Shown here: positions 55,181 to 64,000 of the stretch, piece by piece
Layout of the letters: every line of letters begins with the position of its first letter
Numbering within the stretch: position 1 is the first letter of the stretch
NCBI GenBank assembly: GCA_036346375.1
Contig: CM070520.1
Location: 48,751,854-48,815,853, forward strand
Direction of reading: 5' to 3'
DNA from: Guadua angustifolia
Lineage: Eukaryota; Streptophyta; Magnoliopsida; Poales; Poaceae
DNA: 64,000 bases
Translations under genes and position numbers: made by a program
The notes under the pieces: model-generated
The model's database searches: none
What the model was told of the DNA's origin: nothing
The model's input: the letters and a program-made list of their open reading frames with translations, nothing else

Positions 55181-56857
55181 TCAGCCAGGAGTGTCACGGA
55201 CGTTGAGACTAGAGCGGAACACCTTGAAGGTAGAAGTAGGTAGTCCCTTGGTGAAAATGTCAGCGTAATGCTGATCCGTCGGAATGTGAAGAACGTGAAC
55301 ATCTCCAAGGGCAACACGCTCTCGCATGAAGTGAAGGTCGATCTCGACATGCTTTGTGCGCTGGTGTTGAATCGGGTTGGTGGAGAGGTAGACTGCACTG
55401 ACGTTGTCGCAATATACGACTGTTGACTTGCGCAAGGGATGCCGGAGTTCAAGCAAGAGCTGACGAAGCCAACACGCCTCGGCCACACCGTTGGCGACCC
55501 AGCGTATTAAACCCGGCACTTGGCGGAAGCGGTGTGTTGTCGCTGGAGGACCAAGAGAGGAGGTTGTTGCGAGGAAGGCCTTGATGGCAGTAGACTTTCG
55601 GCGTGTCGGGCACCCGAGCCCAATCGATGTCTGTGTAGACAACGAGGTCATGAGACCGTGTACGATGGAGCTGGAGACCATAGTGGAGAGTGCCCTTGAG
55701 GTAACGCAAAATCCGTTTGACCAAGTGAAAGTGTTGGTCACACGGATCGTGCATATGAAGGCAAACCTACTGAACGGCGTGAGCGATGTCGGGGCATGTG
55801 AAGGTTAGGTACTGTAGAGTGCCAGCAAGGCTCCTGTAGAGGGTCGGATTGGAGACCAGTTCCCCGCCAGTAGCGGAGAGTTTGGAGTGTGCCTCGATAG
55901 GAGTGGCGCAGGGGTTGCGATTAAATCATCTTGAAACCTGCTTGGAGAATCTCGTGGCGTACTTTTCTTGTGACGAGGAAGAGGCCGTGGGATGAACGGG
56001 AAGTGGTGATGCCGAGGAAGTAGTGGATGGAGCCGAGGTCGCTCATGGCAAACTCATGATGTAACATGGCGACGACATGATTGAGAAGAGCCATAGTCGA
56101 TGCCGTAAGCACAATGTCGTCAACATACAACAAGAGGAATGCACGATCGGTGCCCTTGGAGTAGACGAATAAGGAGGAGTCCGACTTGGTGTTGGTGAAG
56201 CCGTTGGCGGTGATAAAGGAATGAAACCGACTGTACCAGGCACGGGGAGCCTGCTTGAGGCCGTACAGCAATTTGTTGAGGCGACACACATGAGTGGGTT
56301 TATCAGGATCGACAAAGCCCGATGGTTCTTTGGCGTGAAGCGGTCTCAGCAAGAGTACCATTGAGAAAAGCATTCTTGACGTCGAGTTATCGGATGGGCC
56401 AATCGGAGGCAACGGCAATGGAGAGGACAGTGTGGATGGTGGTCGGCTTCACCACCGGACTGAAGGTCTCATCATAGTCGATGCCGGGTTGTTGAGAAAA
56501 ACCCCGGAGAACCCAGCAAGCTTTGTAGCGGGAAAGGGTGTCGTCGAAGTTGAATTTGTGTTTGTAGATCCATTTGCTGGAGACAATGTTTGCGTGGGGT
56601 GGCGGGGGCACCAGATCCCACGTATTGTTGCTGACAAGAGCATTAAATTCATCAATCATGGCAGCCTTCCAGTTAGGATCGTTGAGAGCACCTCTGTATG
56701 TCTTGATTACAGAGCGAGTTCTTTGGATGTGGTAGCGGTCAGCTGAAACAGAGGAGGTGGAAGGGTTCCATCCTTGCTTCGGGTGATCATAGGATGAGAG
56801 GACTCCACTGAGGCAGGCGAAGGAGTGGTGGGTGTGACAATGATGGCGTGTGTACAC
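55181..56857 (-). pseudogene. copia reverse transcriptase and RNase H, frameshifted
   Basis: Minus strand. RT: DPNWKAAMIDEFNALVSNNT (near 56690), VLRGFSQQPGIDYDETFSPV near 56490, then a frame break near 56390. RLNKLLYGLKQAPRAWYSRF near 56280 and the catalytic YVDD at 56127-56116 follow. A frame gap at 55750-55920 precedes RNase H: VVYCDNVSAVYLSTNP near 55400 and THVEIDL/ADIFTKGLP near 55260. It ends at 55181 beside the polypurine tract. Two or more frameshifts; the motifs themselves look intact. Confidence 0.9.
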
Positions 56858-57018
56858 ACATGCCTGCGGTAGTGGTAGGGCGCAAGATTGGCTTGCGCCA
56901 ATGGCAGCAGCAATATCTTGATGAAGCAGCTATCGTGCTTGGGAGGTGGCAGTGGCTAGAGCTGGGACAAGTGGAGGGCAGCGAAAGCATACACCATAGA
57001 GGCGCAGATGGGGTCATG

Positions 57019-58419
57019 TTACGGAAACATTAGCGGCAACCGATGGGCGGTATCGGTTGTATCTGCATCCAAAAAAGAATAGCCAGTAGAAGGGGAGGAG
57101 GAACTGCAGGCAAAGGGGAAAGTGAGTTCATCAAAAACGACATGCCGAGAGTGAATGATACGGTGTGAGGTTAAGTCCAGACAGCGGAAGCCTTTGTGAT
57201 TGTCAGGATAACCAAGAAAAACACACTCGGAAGAGCGTGGAACAAGCTTGTGTGGTATGGTGGCGGAAAGGTTTGGGTAACAACGACAACCAAAAACTCG
57301 AAGATTTGCATAGGACGGAGGCGAACCAAAGAGCGATTGGTATGGGGTGAGGTTGTCGAGAGTGGTGGTGGGTAGGCGATTAAGAAGGTATGTGGCGGTG
57401 TGGAGAGCTTCGGCCCAATAGGATGGAGGCATGGAGGCTTGGACAAGTAAAGTGCGGACGATGTTATTGGTGGTGCGGATGACACGTTCGGCTTTCCCAT
57501 TTTGGGGAGAGGTGTGTGGACAAGAAACACAAAGGTGAATGCCGTGTTGCAGAAAAAAATTGTGGGTGGTGGTGTTAAGGAATTCGGTGCCATTGTCACA
57601 CTGAAAGCTTTTGATGGTGGAAGAAAACTGAGTAGCAGCATATGTGTGAAAATGTTTAAGGGTGGGGAAGGTGTCGGATTTGAGTTTGAGAGGGAATGTC
57701 CAGAGATAATGAGTAAAATCATCCAAGCACACTAGATAGTACTTAAAACCGGACATGCTAGGAATAGGGGACGTCCACAAATCACAATGAACCAACTCAA
57801 AAGGTTTACTGGTTTTTGACATGGATGAAGAAAAAGGAAGACGAACATGTTTGCCTAATTGACAGGCATGACATATATGGGGTACAATTTTAGTAGAGCC
57901 TAGAGGAATGGCGGCCGTGTCTTGGAGGTGGGAGAGGATGTGGTCGCCAGGGTGTCCCAACCGTTGGTGCCAAAGGATGCTAGGAGTGGAAGAAGGCTGC
58001 GGCGCATGGTCTTTGGACATGGTCTTGTTGGATAGAAGCAGGTAAGGTCGCTTTGAACTATTGCACCTATGAATCACGGCTCGAGTATGTAGATCCTTCA
58101 CAGAAAAACCAAGAGGGTCAAATTCAATGGAGCAAAGGTTATCTTTTGTAAATTGGCGAACGGATATGAGATTGGCAATGATATTGGGAGAGATAAGAAT
58201 ATTAGAGAGGGAGAGAGGACGGGTTGGTGTAGGGAGGGTTGTGTCGCCGGTGGTGGTAACAGGGAGAGAGGAACCATCACCGACTATAATGTGGGTAGAG
58301 AGGCGAGATGTGGAATGTCGAACAGAGAGTTTACCGGGGTCGGCGGTGAGGTGAGAGGAGGCACCAGAATCCATGTACCAATTTGAAGAATCCGGTTGTT
58401 GTAAGGTCATGGTATTCAT
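57019..58419 (-). CDS. copia protease-integrase polyprotein segment, uninterrupted 466 codons
   Basis: The longest open frame in the window. Protease active site WYMDSGASSH near residue 18; GAG-pre-integrase LWHQRLGHPGDHIL with CHACQLGKH as the zinc-binding HHCC part. In the integrase core all three acidic residues are present: HCDLWTSP, QCDNGTEF and NGKAERVIR. VFGCRCYPNLS and CVFLGYPDNHKGFRC are C-terminal landmarks. It ends at 57019, where the RT part should continue, so the polyprotein is broken here. Integrase would insert cDNA; protease would process the polyprotein. An open frame over 1.4 kb suggests that the copia part is younger than most elements around it. Confidence 0.9.
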   Translation of the reverse strand: MNTMTLQQPDSSNWYMDSGASSHLTADPGKLSVRHSTSRLSTHIIVGDGSSLPVTTTGDTTLPTPTRPLSLSNILISPNIIANLISVRQFTKDNLCSIEFDPLGFSVKDLHTRAVIHRCNSSKRPYLLLSNKTMSKDHAPQPSSTPSILWHQRLGHPGDHILSHLQDTAAIPLGSTKIVPHICHACQLGKHVRLPFSSSMSKTSKPFELVHCDLWTSPIPSMSGFKYYLVCLDDFTHYLWTFPLKLKSDTFPTLKHFHTYAATQFSSTIKSFQCDNGTEFLNTTTHNFFLQHGIHLCVSCPHTSPQNGKAERVIRTTNNIVRTLLVQASMPPSYWAEALHTATYLLNRLPTTTLDNLTPYQSLFGSPPSYANLRVFGCRCYPNLSATIPHKLVPRSSECVFLGYPDNHKGFRCLDLTSHRIIHSRHVVFDELTFPFACSSSSPSTGYSFLDADTTDTAHRLPLMFP

Positions 58420-59010
58420 CGCCTGAATAAGGGAAGCTTGATCCCAAGAAGGGGCGCCGGTGGAGGCAGCAGTAGGGGTAGATGGCGGTGCAGCATAATA
58501 TCACGAAGGTGTCGGCCTTGGGGTGCGAGGAGGTGGCGCCGAGGAGCATCTTCTTCTTTGTGGAGGCGAGGGTCCAAGAATCTTTGGAGTCTGTGACAGA
58601 GGCATTGGCCACATCTGAAACGTGCCAGTGTATGGGTTAAACCCCACTCTGGACGTCGCTGTGGGAAAAGCGAGGAGGTCGTGAAATTTGGCGGTGTGCG
58701 ACCTTGCCCTTGCCTTTGCGGTGGTGGGGTTGTAAGGGTTGTAGGGAAGAATAGTGGCGGAGGGAGGAGCACTAGCGGCAAGAGTGATGGTGGCGATAAT
58801 ACTGGCACGATTCACGATAGGCTAACGGCCGCATGACAAGCGCATACCGATATTTGCCATGGGAAAAGGGGGGCGGCAATGAGAGAAGAAGGAGGCGGTG
58901 GGTGGGCCGCGAAAAAAGAAGACCGGCAAGCAAGGCAAGGCAGTATTTGGCGAAACTCTGTTGAAGGAAAAGGGAGGAAACGAGAGGAAGGTGGCGGTAG
59001 GAAAGGGAAA
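58420..59010 (-). pseudogene. copia gag remnant lacking capsid and zinc knuckle
   Basis: From ATG 58863 (MANIGMRLSCGR) the frames shift through a Pro/Ala/Thr-rich part (YNPYNPTT, PYTGTFQMWPMP) into GAPSWDQASLIQAMNTMTLQ, the linker that normally joins the gag end to protease. The UBN2 capsid domain and a CCHC motif are not present. Only about 450 bp stand where about 1 kb of gag is expected. Confidence 0.6.
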
Positions 59011-59015
59011 ACCTA

Positions 59016-59029
59016 AGCTGCTGATACCA
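59016..59029 (-). other. copia primer-binding site joined to the small LTR
   Basis: Minus TGGTATCAGCAGC directly adjoins the small LTR end CTCAACA (plus 59017-59029). In an ordinary copia element the neighbour would be its own 209-bp LTR. Confidence 0.9.
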
Positions 59030-59110
59030 TGTTGAGTTACATGCACCAACCAGTTTACCCGAAAGCTTAAGCTGATGAGGAAAGGTGGGCAATTCACTTA
59101 TACTTCAACA
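59030..59110 (-). repeat. Small LTR (SMART-like), right copy
   Basis: TGTTGAGTTACATGCACCAA to TTATACTTCAACA, with intact TG/CA ends. Confidence 0.95.
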
Positions 59111-59310
59111 AGATGGCTACACAAGATAGCTAACAAGCAATCCATTTGAACTAACAAATCCTATCTTTAACTAACTTGAAGATAAAATAAACTAATGCAG
59201 TTGAAAGGGATAAAATCTAACTACCAACTTGATCCCCATGAAACTAAATTCGCATTGCCAGTTGCTTATGCCTCTTGGTGTAAGTTATGCCCCACATGGC
59301 CTTCATCGTT

Positions 59311-59888
59311 GTATTTCAGATTTTTGCATTTGCTTACTTCTTATATCTTACTTTGTGCTCCCTCTGTTCCTAAGTAAACACAGTTTTAGTTTTTGTGTTG
59401 GTATGAATCCGATAACTGCATTTTCATATGACCAAATTCGTTACCTTTATTTATGTTAGTGTTCAAAGTTGAAAAGGTTTGATTCTTAAACAACAGCTAT
59501 TTAGGTACTTATGAAATGATATGGGTTATAAACCACTTTTGTTACTGTGCCTGTTTTGACTTTTACTTCAATACCTTGTTGTCTTCTAAAATTAAGTCTT
59601 AAGCTATTCCTACTCGTTTGCATTTTGTCCGATTTATATTCAAAAAGGATTTGATGTGGCCCAACATTTAACAAGTTAAAGGCTTTGTTCCGGTGGCCTT
59701 GCGGCCGGATCTTTAGTGCCCTCATCGGATCCGTGCTCTCGTCCTAGTTTAATTTGTTCTTGGTGGAACCTTGCGGGGATGATGATCATTGCTCTCGAGA
59801 TCTGACACCCACCTATGCTTGACTTGAGGTCGGCGTTGGTCCTTCACATGGGCGACAATTGGGTGGCCTGGCGGTGGCATTTGCTGGT
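59311..59888. other. Mixed flank; possible Stowaway end and gypsy leader
   Basis: GTGCTCCCTCTGTTCCTAAGTA at about 59352 resembles a Stowaway terminus, but I found no opposite end. 59650-59888 lies next to the LTR that starts at 59889 and may be the leader of that gypsy element. No gene supported. Confidence 0.35.
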
Positions 59889-60973
59889 GTCGGGACCAAT
59901 TTGCAATCAAAAACCCTCGTGTTTTCGGCACTAGTCGAGATCGATAGCTAGTGCCCACAGCTAACAAAGATGACTATCACAATCATACACAGCGGAATAA
60001 TAAATAAAGTATTCATCTATTAATATAACATGTTGAATAACCATAAAGTCAACTTACAATTGTGAAGCCTAGATGGCTTCAACTCGAAATAAAACGAGCA
60101 GCAATGAGCGAAGAAGCGTCGGTGAATCCCATCAAAATACCACGGGCATTTGACAAGGTTCAACTCCTAGATATTCGCCTTCTTGCAGAACTTCTCCTTC
60201 TTGAAGACAAAGACTTCTCCTCAAGCGGTGATGTTTTGTTAAAGCAAGGGTGAGTACACAACCGTACTCAACAAGTCATGCACTGAATCACGGTTCTATT
60301 ACTACATGCATGGCTTATTCCAAAGGAATGGTGAATGGTTCTTTTGCAATAAGCGACATTCACAAATAATCATAATAGATAAGCGATAAAACAAATAATA
60401 CCCATAATAAATTTCATAATCATTCTCAAGTAAAACATTTCTCATCCTTAACCAATTTCCATATCACATTGTCCACATTCCCAACCTCATTTTATTTTCA
60501 AAACTCTACCCCTTGACTGTAATCCCCGAGCAATGTTCAATACCGCGGACTTGGCTATTCGAATAGTTTTTACACTCTGCAGAGGTTGTACACTTTACCC
60601 ACAAGATACAATCAACTCATCACGTTAGCCGTGAATCGCCATACAAGAGTATGCGAATGAGCGATCATAACAAAGCCTTTCAGAAACTTCTATCTCAACC
60701 TAGGAACCTCTCCGAGTTGCCTTCACTATCCGTCCCTCGCTCGAGCCAAGTATAGGACCGACAAACACCGTTGGATAGGGTACCCAAGCCACACGCCAGT
60801 CGCTCCCCCATCTGATCACCCCTACGTGTGTGCCACCCCAGGTATCAAAGGTGAGATATCGAATCCTACTAAACTAGATTACATCCCATACCGGACATGT
60901 GGTTGTCTGGTGACTTCAGTTCAAAAGGCTTGCAAGGTTAAGTCCTTAGGGTGACCAAGGCAAGACTACCCGA

Positions 60974-61040
60974 ATAATTCACCAACAATACCATCACATA
61001 ATTCACCAACAATACCATCACATAATTCACCAACAACACC
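60974..61040. repeat. 24-bp tandem repeat, 2.8 copies
   Basis: ATAATTCACCAACAATACCA plus TCAC at 60974, 60998 and 61022. The first two copies are identical. Confidence 0.95.
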
Positions 61041-62344
61041 GCCAAATACGAGTGACATATCCAATGCCACTCTTGCCACTTACCTTGGTCTAAAACATTT
61101 TACCACCCAGTTGATTATTGCGCAACACAATGCCAACAACAACTCAACATCCATGTAGAACCACACTGGTTCTACATATCATCATCATCGTGTGGCAACA
61201 CGTCACACCATTTCACAAACACATTTTATAATCCATTAATCAGTATTATCCTTTTATTTTCAAAAGACATGAGTTGCGAGGCATGACTAAGCAATTATAC
61301 CCGGTCTAACCAACCCACGTTGGTAAGTAATATCCACCAACTAATAATCAACCATCTTAGAGTGACAAATGAATTATGGCATACAAATAATCATGGCAAG
61401 GTGATATTAGCAATTGGGTTGAATAACTAATCCCAAATTAATTTAAATCATTTTAATCTTGAACTAGCATGCAATAATTTGAATCAAAGTAAATTTGTAA
61501 AACATGAAGCAATATGATCAAAGCACGACTTGCCTGGCACTTGCTATAAACTGCTCTTTACTCTTTATCTTCAATCCTTGATCCTTGATCTTCAATCTCC
61601 GCTTGCTTCTCGGCTCCTTGACGACTTTCGAAAGAAGCGTCTAACGAGAAACAAACACAAATACAACAAAACTCAAAAATCAAATCAAATAGACTCCAAA
61701 TTAAGAACGAATAGCATTGGGCATAACGGCTTAGATGAAATTAGGAACTGGAATGGATTAGGTCAATGATTAGACAAAATGGAACGGCTTCTGGAAAATA
61801 CACCGAAGAGAAAGATTAATAACTAGGAAAGAAGGAATAATATTCCGAAGAATATTTCCTTTGAAGTTGCTATCTTGATTAGACAGACAATGACATATGG
61901 CTCTCGATCCATAGACCGGGTCCATGAAGATATGTTAGTTCATTATGAACTAAGCTAATGCTCGAGGTTGACTTTCGTTGACTAAGTGAATCTGTAATCA
62001 AACAAAAGAGATAAGCTGATAGATTAGATATGGCACAAGGATATGACACATGATCAATGGTGTATCAACCAAGTCCATGAATGATTTTCCAATCAATGGC
62101 AGATTAGATTCTCAACGATAAGATAAGGACAAGTGGGGTCAACATCTATTGTGATTCGATAAGGGGGTTCAGTCATACATTGATGAAAAGGCTCGATGAT
62201 GACAAGACGGCGATGATAAGAAGACGGGGCTAAACTCAATGTGATAGAGCTAGATCACATCAAGGCGATAGAAAAGATGATGACATCGCACTAGGGCTTC
62301 CACTTGCATGCACCCATGCGATGACAGCGATACGATGAGAGCAA

Positions 62345-62490
62345 AGCGTTAACGGCGGGACGTTAACGACGAAACTTTAACAGCGAAACGTTAACGATGG
62401 AACGTTAACGGCGAAACGTTAACGGCGGAGCGTTAACGATGGGCGTTAACGATGAAACGCTTCTGGCGAAAGCGTTAATGGCGGGCGAAG
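62345..62490. repeat. 14-bp tandem array around GTTAAC
   Basis: About ten units of the form ACGTTAACGRCGAA, from 62346. Later units are diverged or shortened by one base. GTTAAC is kept in seven or eight units. Confidence 0.9.
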
Positions 62491-64000
62491 CGATGGCGGG
62501 TAGGTTTTAGATTAAGGCTTTGGCGGCAAATAGAGACCAAATGAACTCGAAGGATGGCCAAAATAGTAGGGTAACGACCAAGCGGGCGGGAGGACTCGGC
62601 CAGCGAACTAGGATGTTTAGCGACAAAAGGCGATGCACGGCGGTGACGAAACCGATGGCGAAATGAATATTAAAATTTTTGGATAGTGGAATAGCAAAGG
62701 TAGGGTGAGCACGGTATAGAACACGGTGATACGAACTCAACGGTATAGGCGGATTTGATGGCGAGCCACCGGATTAATCACAAACTGCCGATTAACGGTT
62801 GTTACAGCTAATAGATCTAATAGCCATAACTACTAGAATAATAAATGAAAAATTACAAAAAAATTCAGAGAGCCTACTGAGATCCTAGAACACGATATAA
62901 TGTGAAGAGATCAGATTTTTACCTTCTGGATCAATGGGGAACGCACGATGCCAATCCCTGCTGTTCGTATGCAGTCTGATCGGGGAAGATTGATTTTTCT
63001 GCTCTAATCCTGTAGGTAAAACCTTGAGTTAGGGTGAGCACCGTGTAGGGGACATCAAGGGGAGTCTACCATAAAAATTTCATGGCCAAACTCGCAGAAA
63101 CGAGGGAGAACGGGCTCTGGCAAGATTTGATTTTTGGGCGGCCATAACTTTCGATCCAGTGGATGAAATTGCACCAAATTTGGATCGAAGATAGAGGGTG
63201 CCCAGAGGCACGACGTGACGCAAACGGATCTTGAAAAGAGTTGACGAGTTGACAGAGAACGCGCCTCAAATTATGGCCGACGTGCAGCGGCGCTACGGAG
63301 TATGAGGGCAAAGTTTCTCGGGTTTGGATGAGTTGATCTGAGATGAGGACATGTGGGAGAGGTCATGGTAGGTCTACACAAGGTTGGGGTGGTGTCTAGG
63401 TCAAGAAAACAAAGTAAAACGCAAAAACCGGCTTCATAGGCATTTTATCGAGCAATTGGCGTCTTGCTGCGCAATTCGGGTGACATTGGCCAATTGAGGG
63501 CGGCCAGTGGTGGGGATGGGGTGGAGGTGAGAGGAGCCCGTGGGCATGATGGCCAACGGCAGGGGATGGCGAAACAGCGGCGGCGACCAGCGACCAAAAC
63601 CGACCGAATGGCATGGCGGCCAAAAACACCATAAAACGCAAAATTTCTCAAAACTAGCAGAAGCACGGCATACATCATGATCATACTAGGCTATATCTAA
63701 AAGGAATTTGATTGGAGATTACCAGATTGGGAGGAATCGACGACGAACGGAACTCAACTTGACGACGAACAAACGCAAATTCCGGAGCAATTCTTGACGA
63801 AACCTGGAATTTCTTGAGGGGTTATGATCTACACACTAATGCGCACAAGATGACATGAACGGAAGTCGATTTGCCTTACCGGATCAAAAGATGACACGGC
63901 GATGTCAACGGAGGACGTCCGGCGATCGTTTCTTCGATTTTTGGAAGGAAAATGTTCTGGAAATAGAGGGCAAGTGTGAGCACCGTGTTGGGGAGACTGA

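Larger units (their letters stand above)
54761..59110 (-). mobile_element. Composite SMART-like / copia retroelement
   Basis: Outer 81-bp LTRs (54761-54841 and 59030-59110) differ at four positions, all transitions. They are flanked by a perfect AGATG duplication (54756-54760 and 59111-59115), so the whole 4.35 kb behaves as one insertion. Minus-strand order: small LTR, copia primer site, gag remnant, pol, polypurine tract, a different 209-bp LTR (54958-55166), a second primer site, a 116-bp internal domain, polypurine tract, small LTR. Small LTRs plus the 116-bp domain would make a 278-bp element, close to my recollection (about 290 bp) of the grass SMART family. Confidence 0.9.
53710..59305 (-). 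mobile_element. Deleted gypsy element interrupted by the composite element
   Basis: Minus strand. A 5' LTR at 54560-59305 is split by 54761-59115 (about 390 bp once joined). A primer-binding site (GATACCAAG, plus 54550-54558), a gag part and a 3' LTR tail at 53710-53838 complete it. Pol and the front of the 3' LTR are deleted. Flanking TCGTC (53705-53709) and TCGTT (59306-59310) may be the target duplication with one change. Confidence 0.7.
59889..64000 (-). mobile_element. Gypsy-type LTR (family L3), minus strand, runs off the window
   Basis: Begins TGTCGGGACCAATTTGC. Shares with family L2 the sequence GCAAGGGTGAGTACACAACC and its hairpin (60251-60270), and CTCTGCAGAGGT with CTTTACCCACAAGA (60575-60605), at about the same spacing. 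The other end and partner LTR are not in the window. TGAGCACCGTGTWGGGGA occurs near 63031 and 63976. No coding domain seen; reading frames at 63060-63690 have no recognisable motif. Confidence 0.5.

Noticed and set aside
59352..59400. Stowaway MITE
   Set aside because: One terminus-like sequence only; no opposite end found.

Overview
This window looks like intergenic DNA from a grass (Poaceae) nuclear genome. I see no intact ordinary host gene. Almost everything that can be assigned is a transposable element, and many elements sit inside others. The grass assignment rests on the types of element: CACTA elements with CCGGY-rich subterminal hairpins, Stowaway-like MITEs, Ty3/gypsy elements with 3 to 3.6 kb LTRs, a gypsy-associated Transposase_28-like (PF04195) domain, and a very small LTR element that resembles the grass SMART family. 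I cannot name the species.

Layout. 1-5.3 kb: a degenerate CACTA element with a broken TNP2-type transposase. 5.3-7.4 kb: GC-rich leader-like DNA, a 97-bp tandem repeat and a triple foldback. 7482-14116: a complete but dead Ty1/copia element with 214-bp LTRs and the target duplication ATAGC. 14.1-19.7 kb: LTR fragments, a Mutator-type MITE inside a Stowaway-like MITE, a 57-bp minisatellite and a broken gypsy-associated gene. 19.7-24.4 kb: a minus-strand gypsy LTR, a MITE and an unrecognised gene-like stretch. 24.5-44.2 kb: a minus-strand gypsy array arranged LTR, internal, LTR, partial internal. It is interrupted by a second 8.9-kb gypsy element (target duplication GAATT) and by a 572-bp hAT-type element (target duplication ACCCAACC). 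44.2-47.1 kb: CT/GA tracts and AT-rich repeats. 47091-52252: a Mutator-like element (MULE) with TIRs of about 190 bp (homology to over 300 bp), a MuDR-type transposase and, facing it, a spliced GRF-type zinc-finger gene. 52.6-53.5 kb: an F-box/LRR pseudogene. 53710-59305: a short gypsy remnant, and inside its LTR a composite element at 54761-59110. 59.9-64 kb: another minus-strand gypsy-type LTR with short tandem arrays.

The two most unusual objects are the composite at 54761-59110 and the MULE. In the composite, 81-bp SMART-like LTRs flanked by a perfect 5-bp target duplication enclose a copia gag-pol remnant with its own, different LTR plus the SMART-like internal domain. In the MULE, the convergent second gene is laid out like mudrB of maize MuDR but encodes an unrelated GRF zinc-finger protein. 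A third signal is a short hairpin, GAGTAC-loop-GTACTC, found at comparable places in four otherwise different gypsy LTR families.

A caution about the data: where long repeats can be compared pairwise, the differences cluster as small indels at CAG/CTG/CCGG-type sites. That pattern suggests residual assembly errors at methylated CHG sites, so some frameshifts noted below may not be real.
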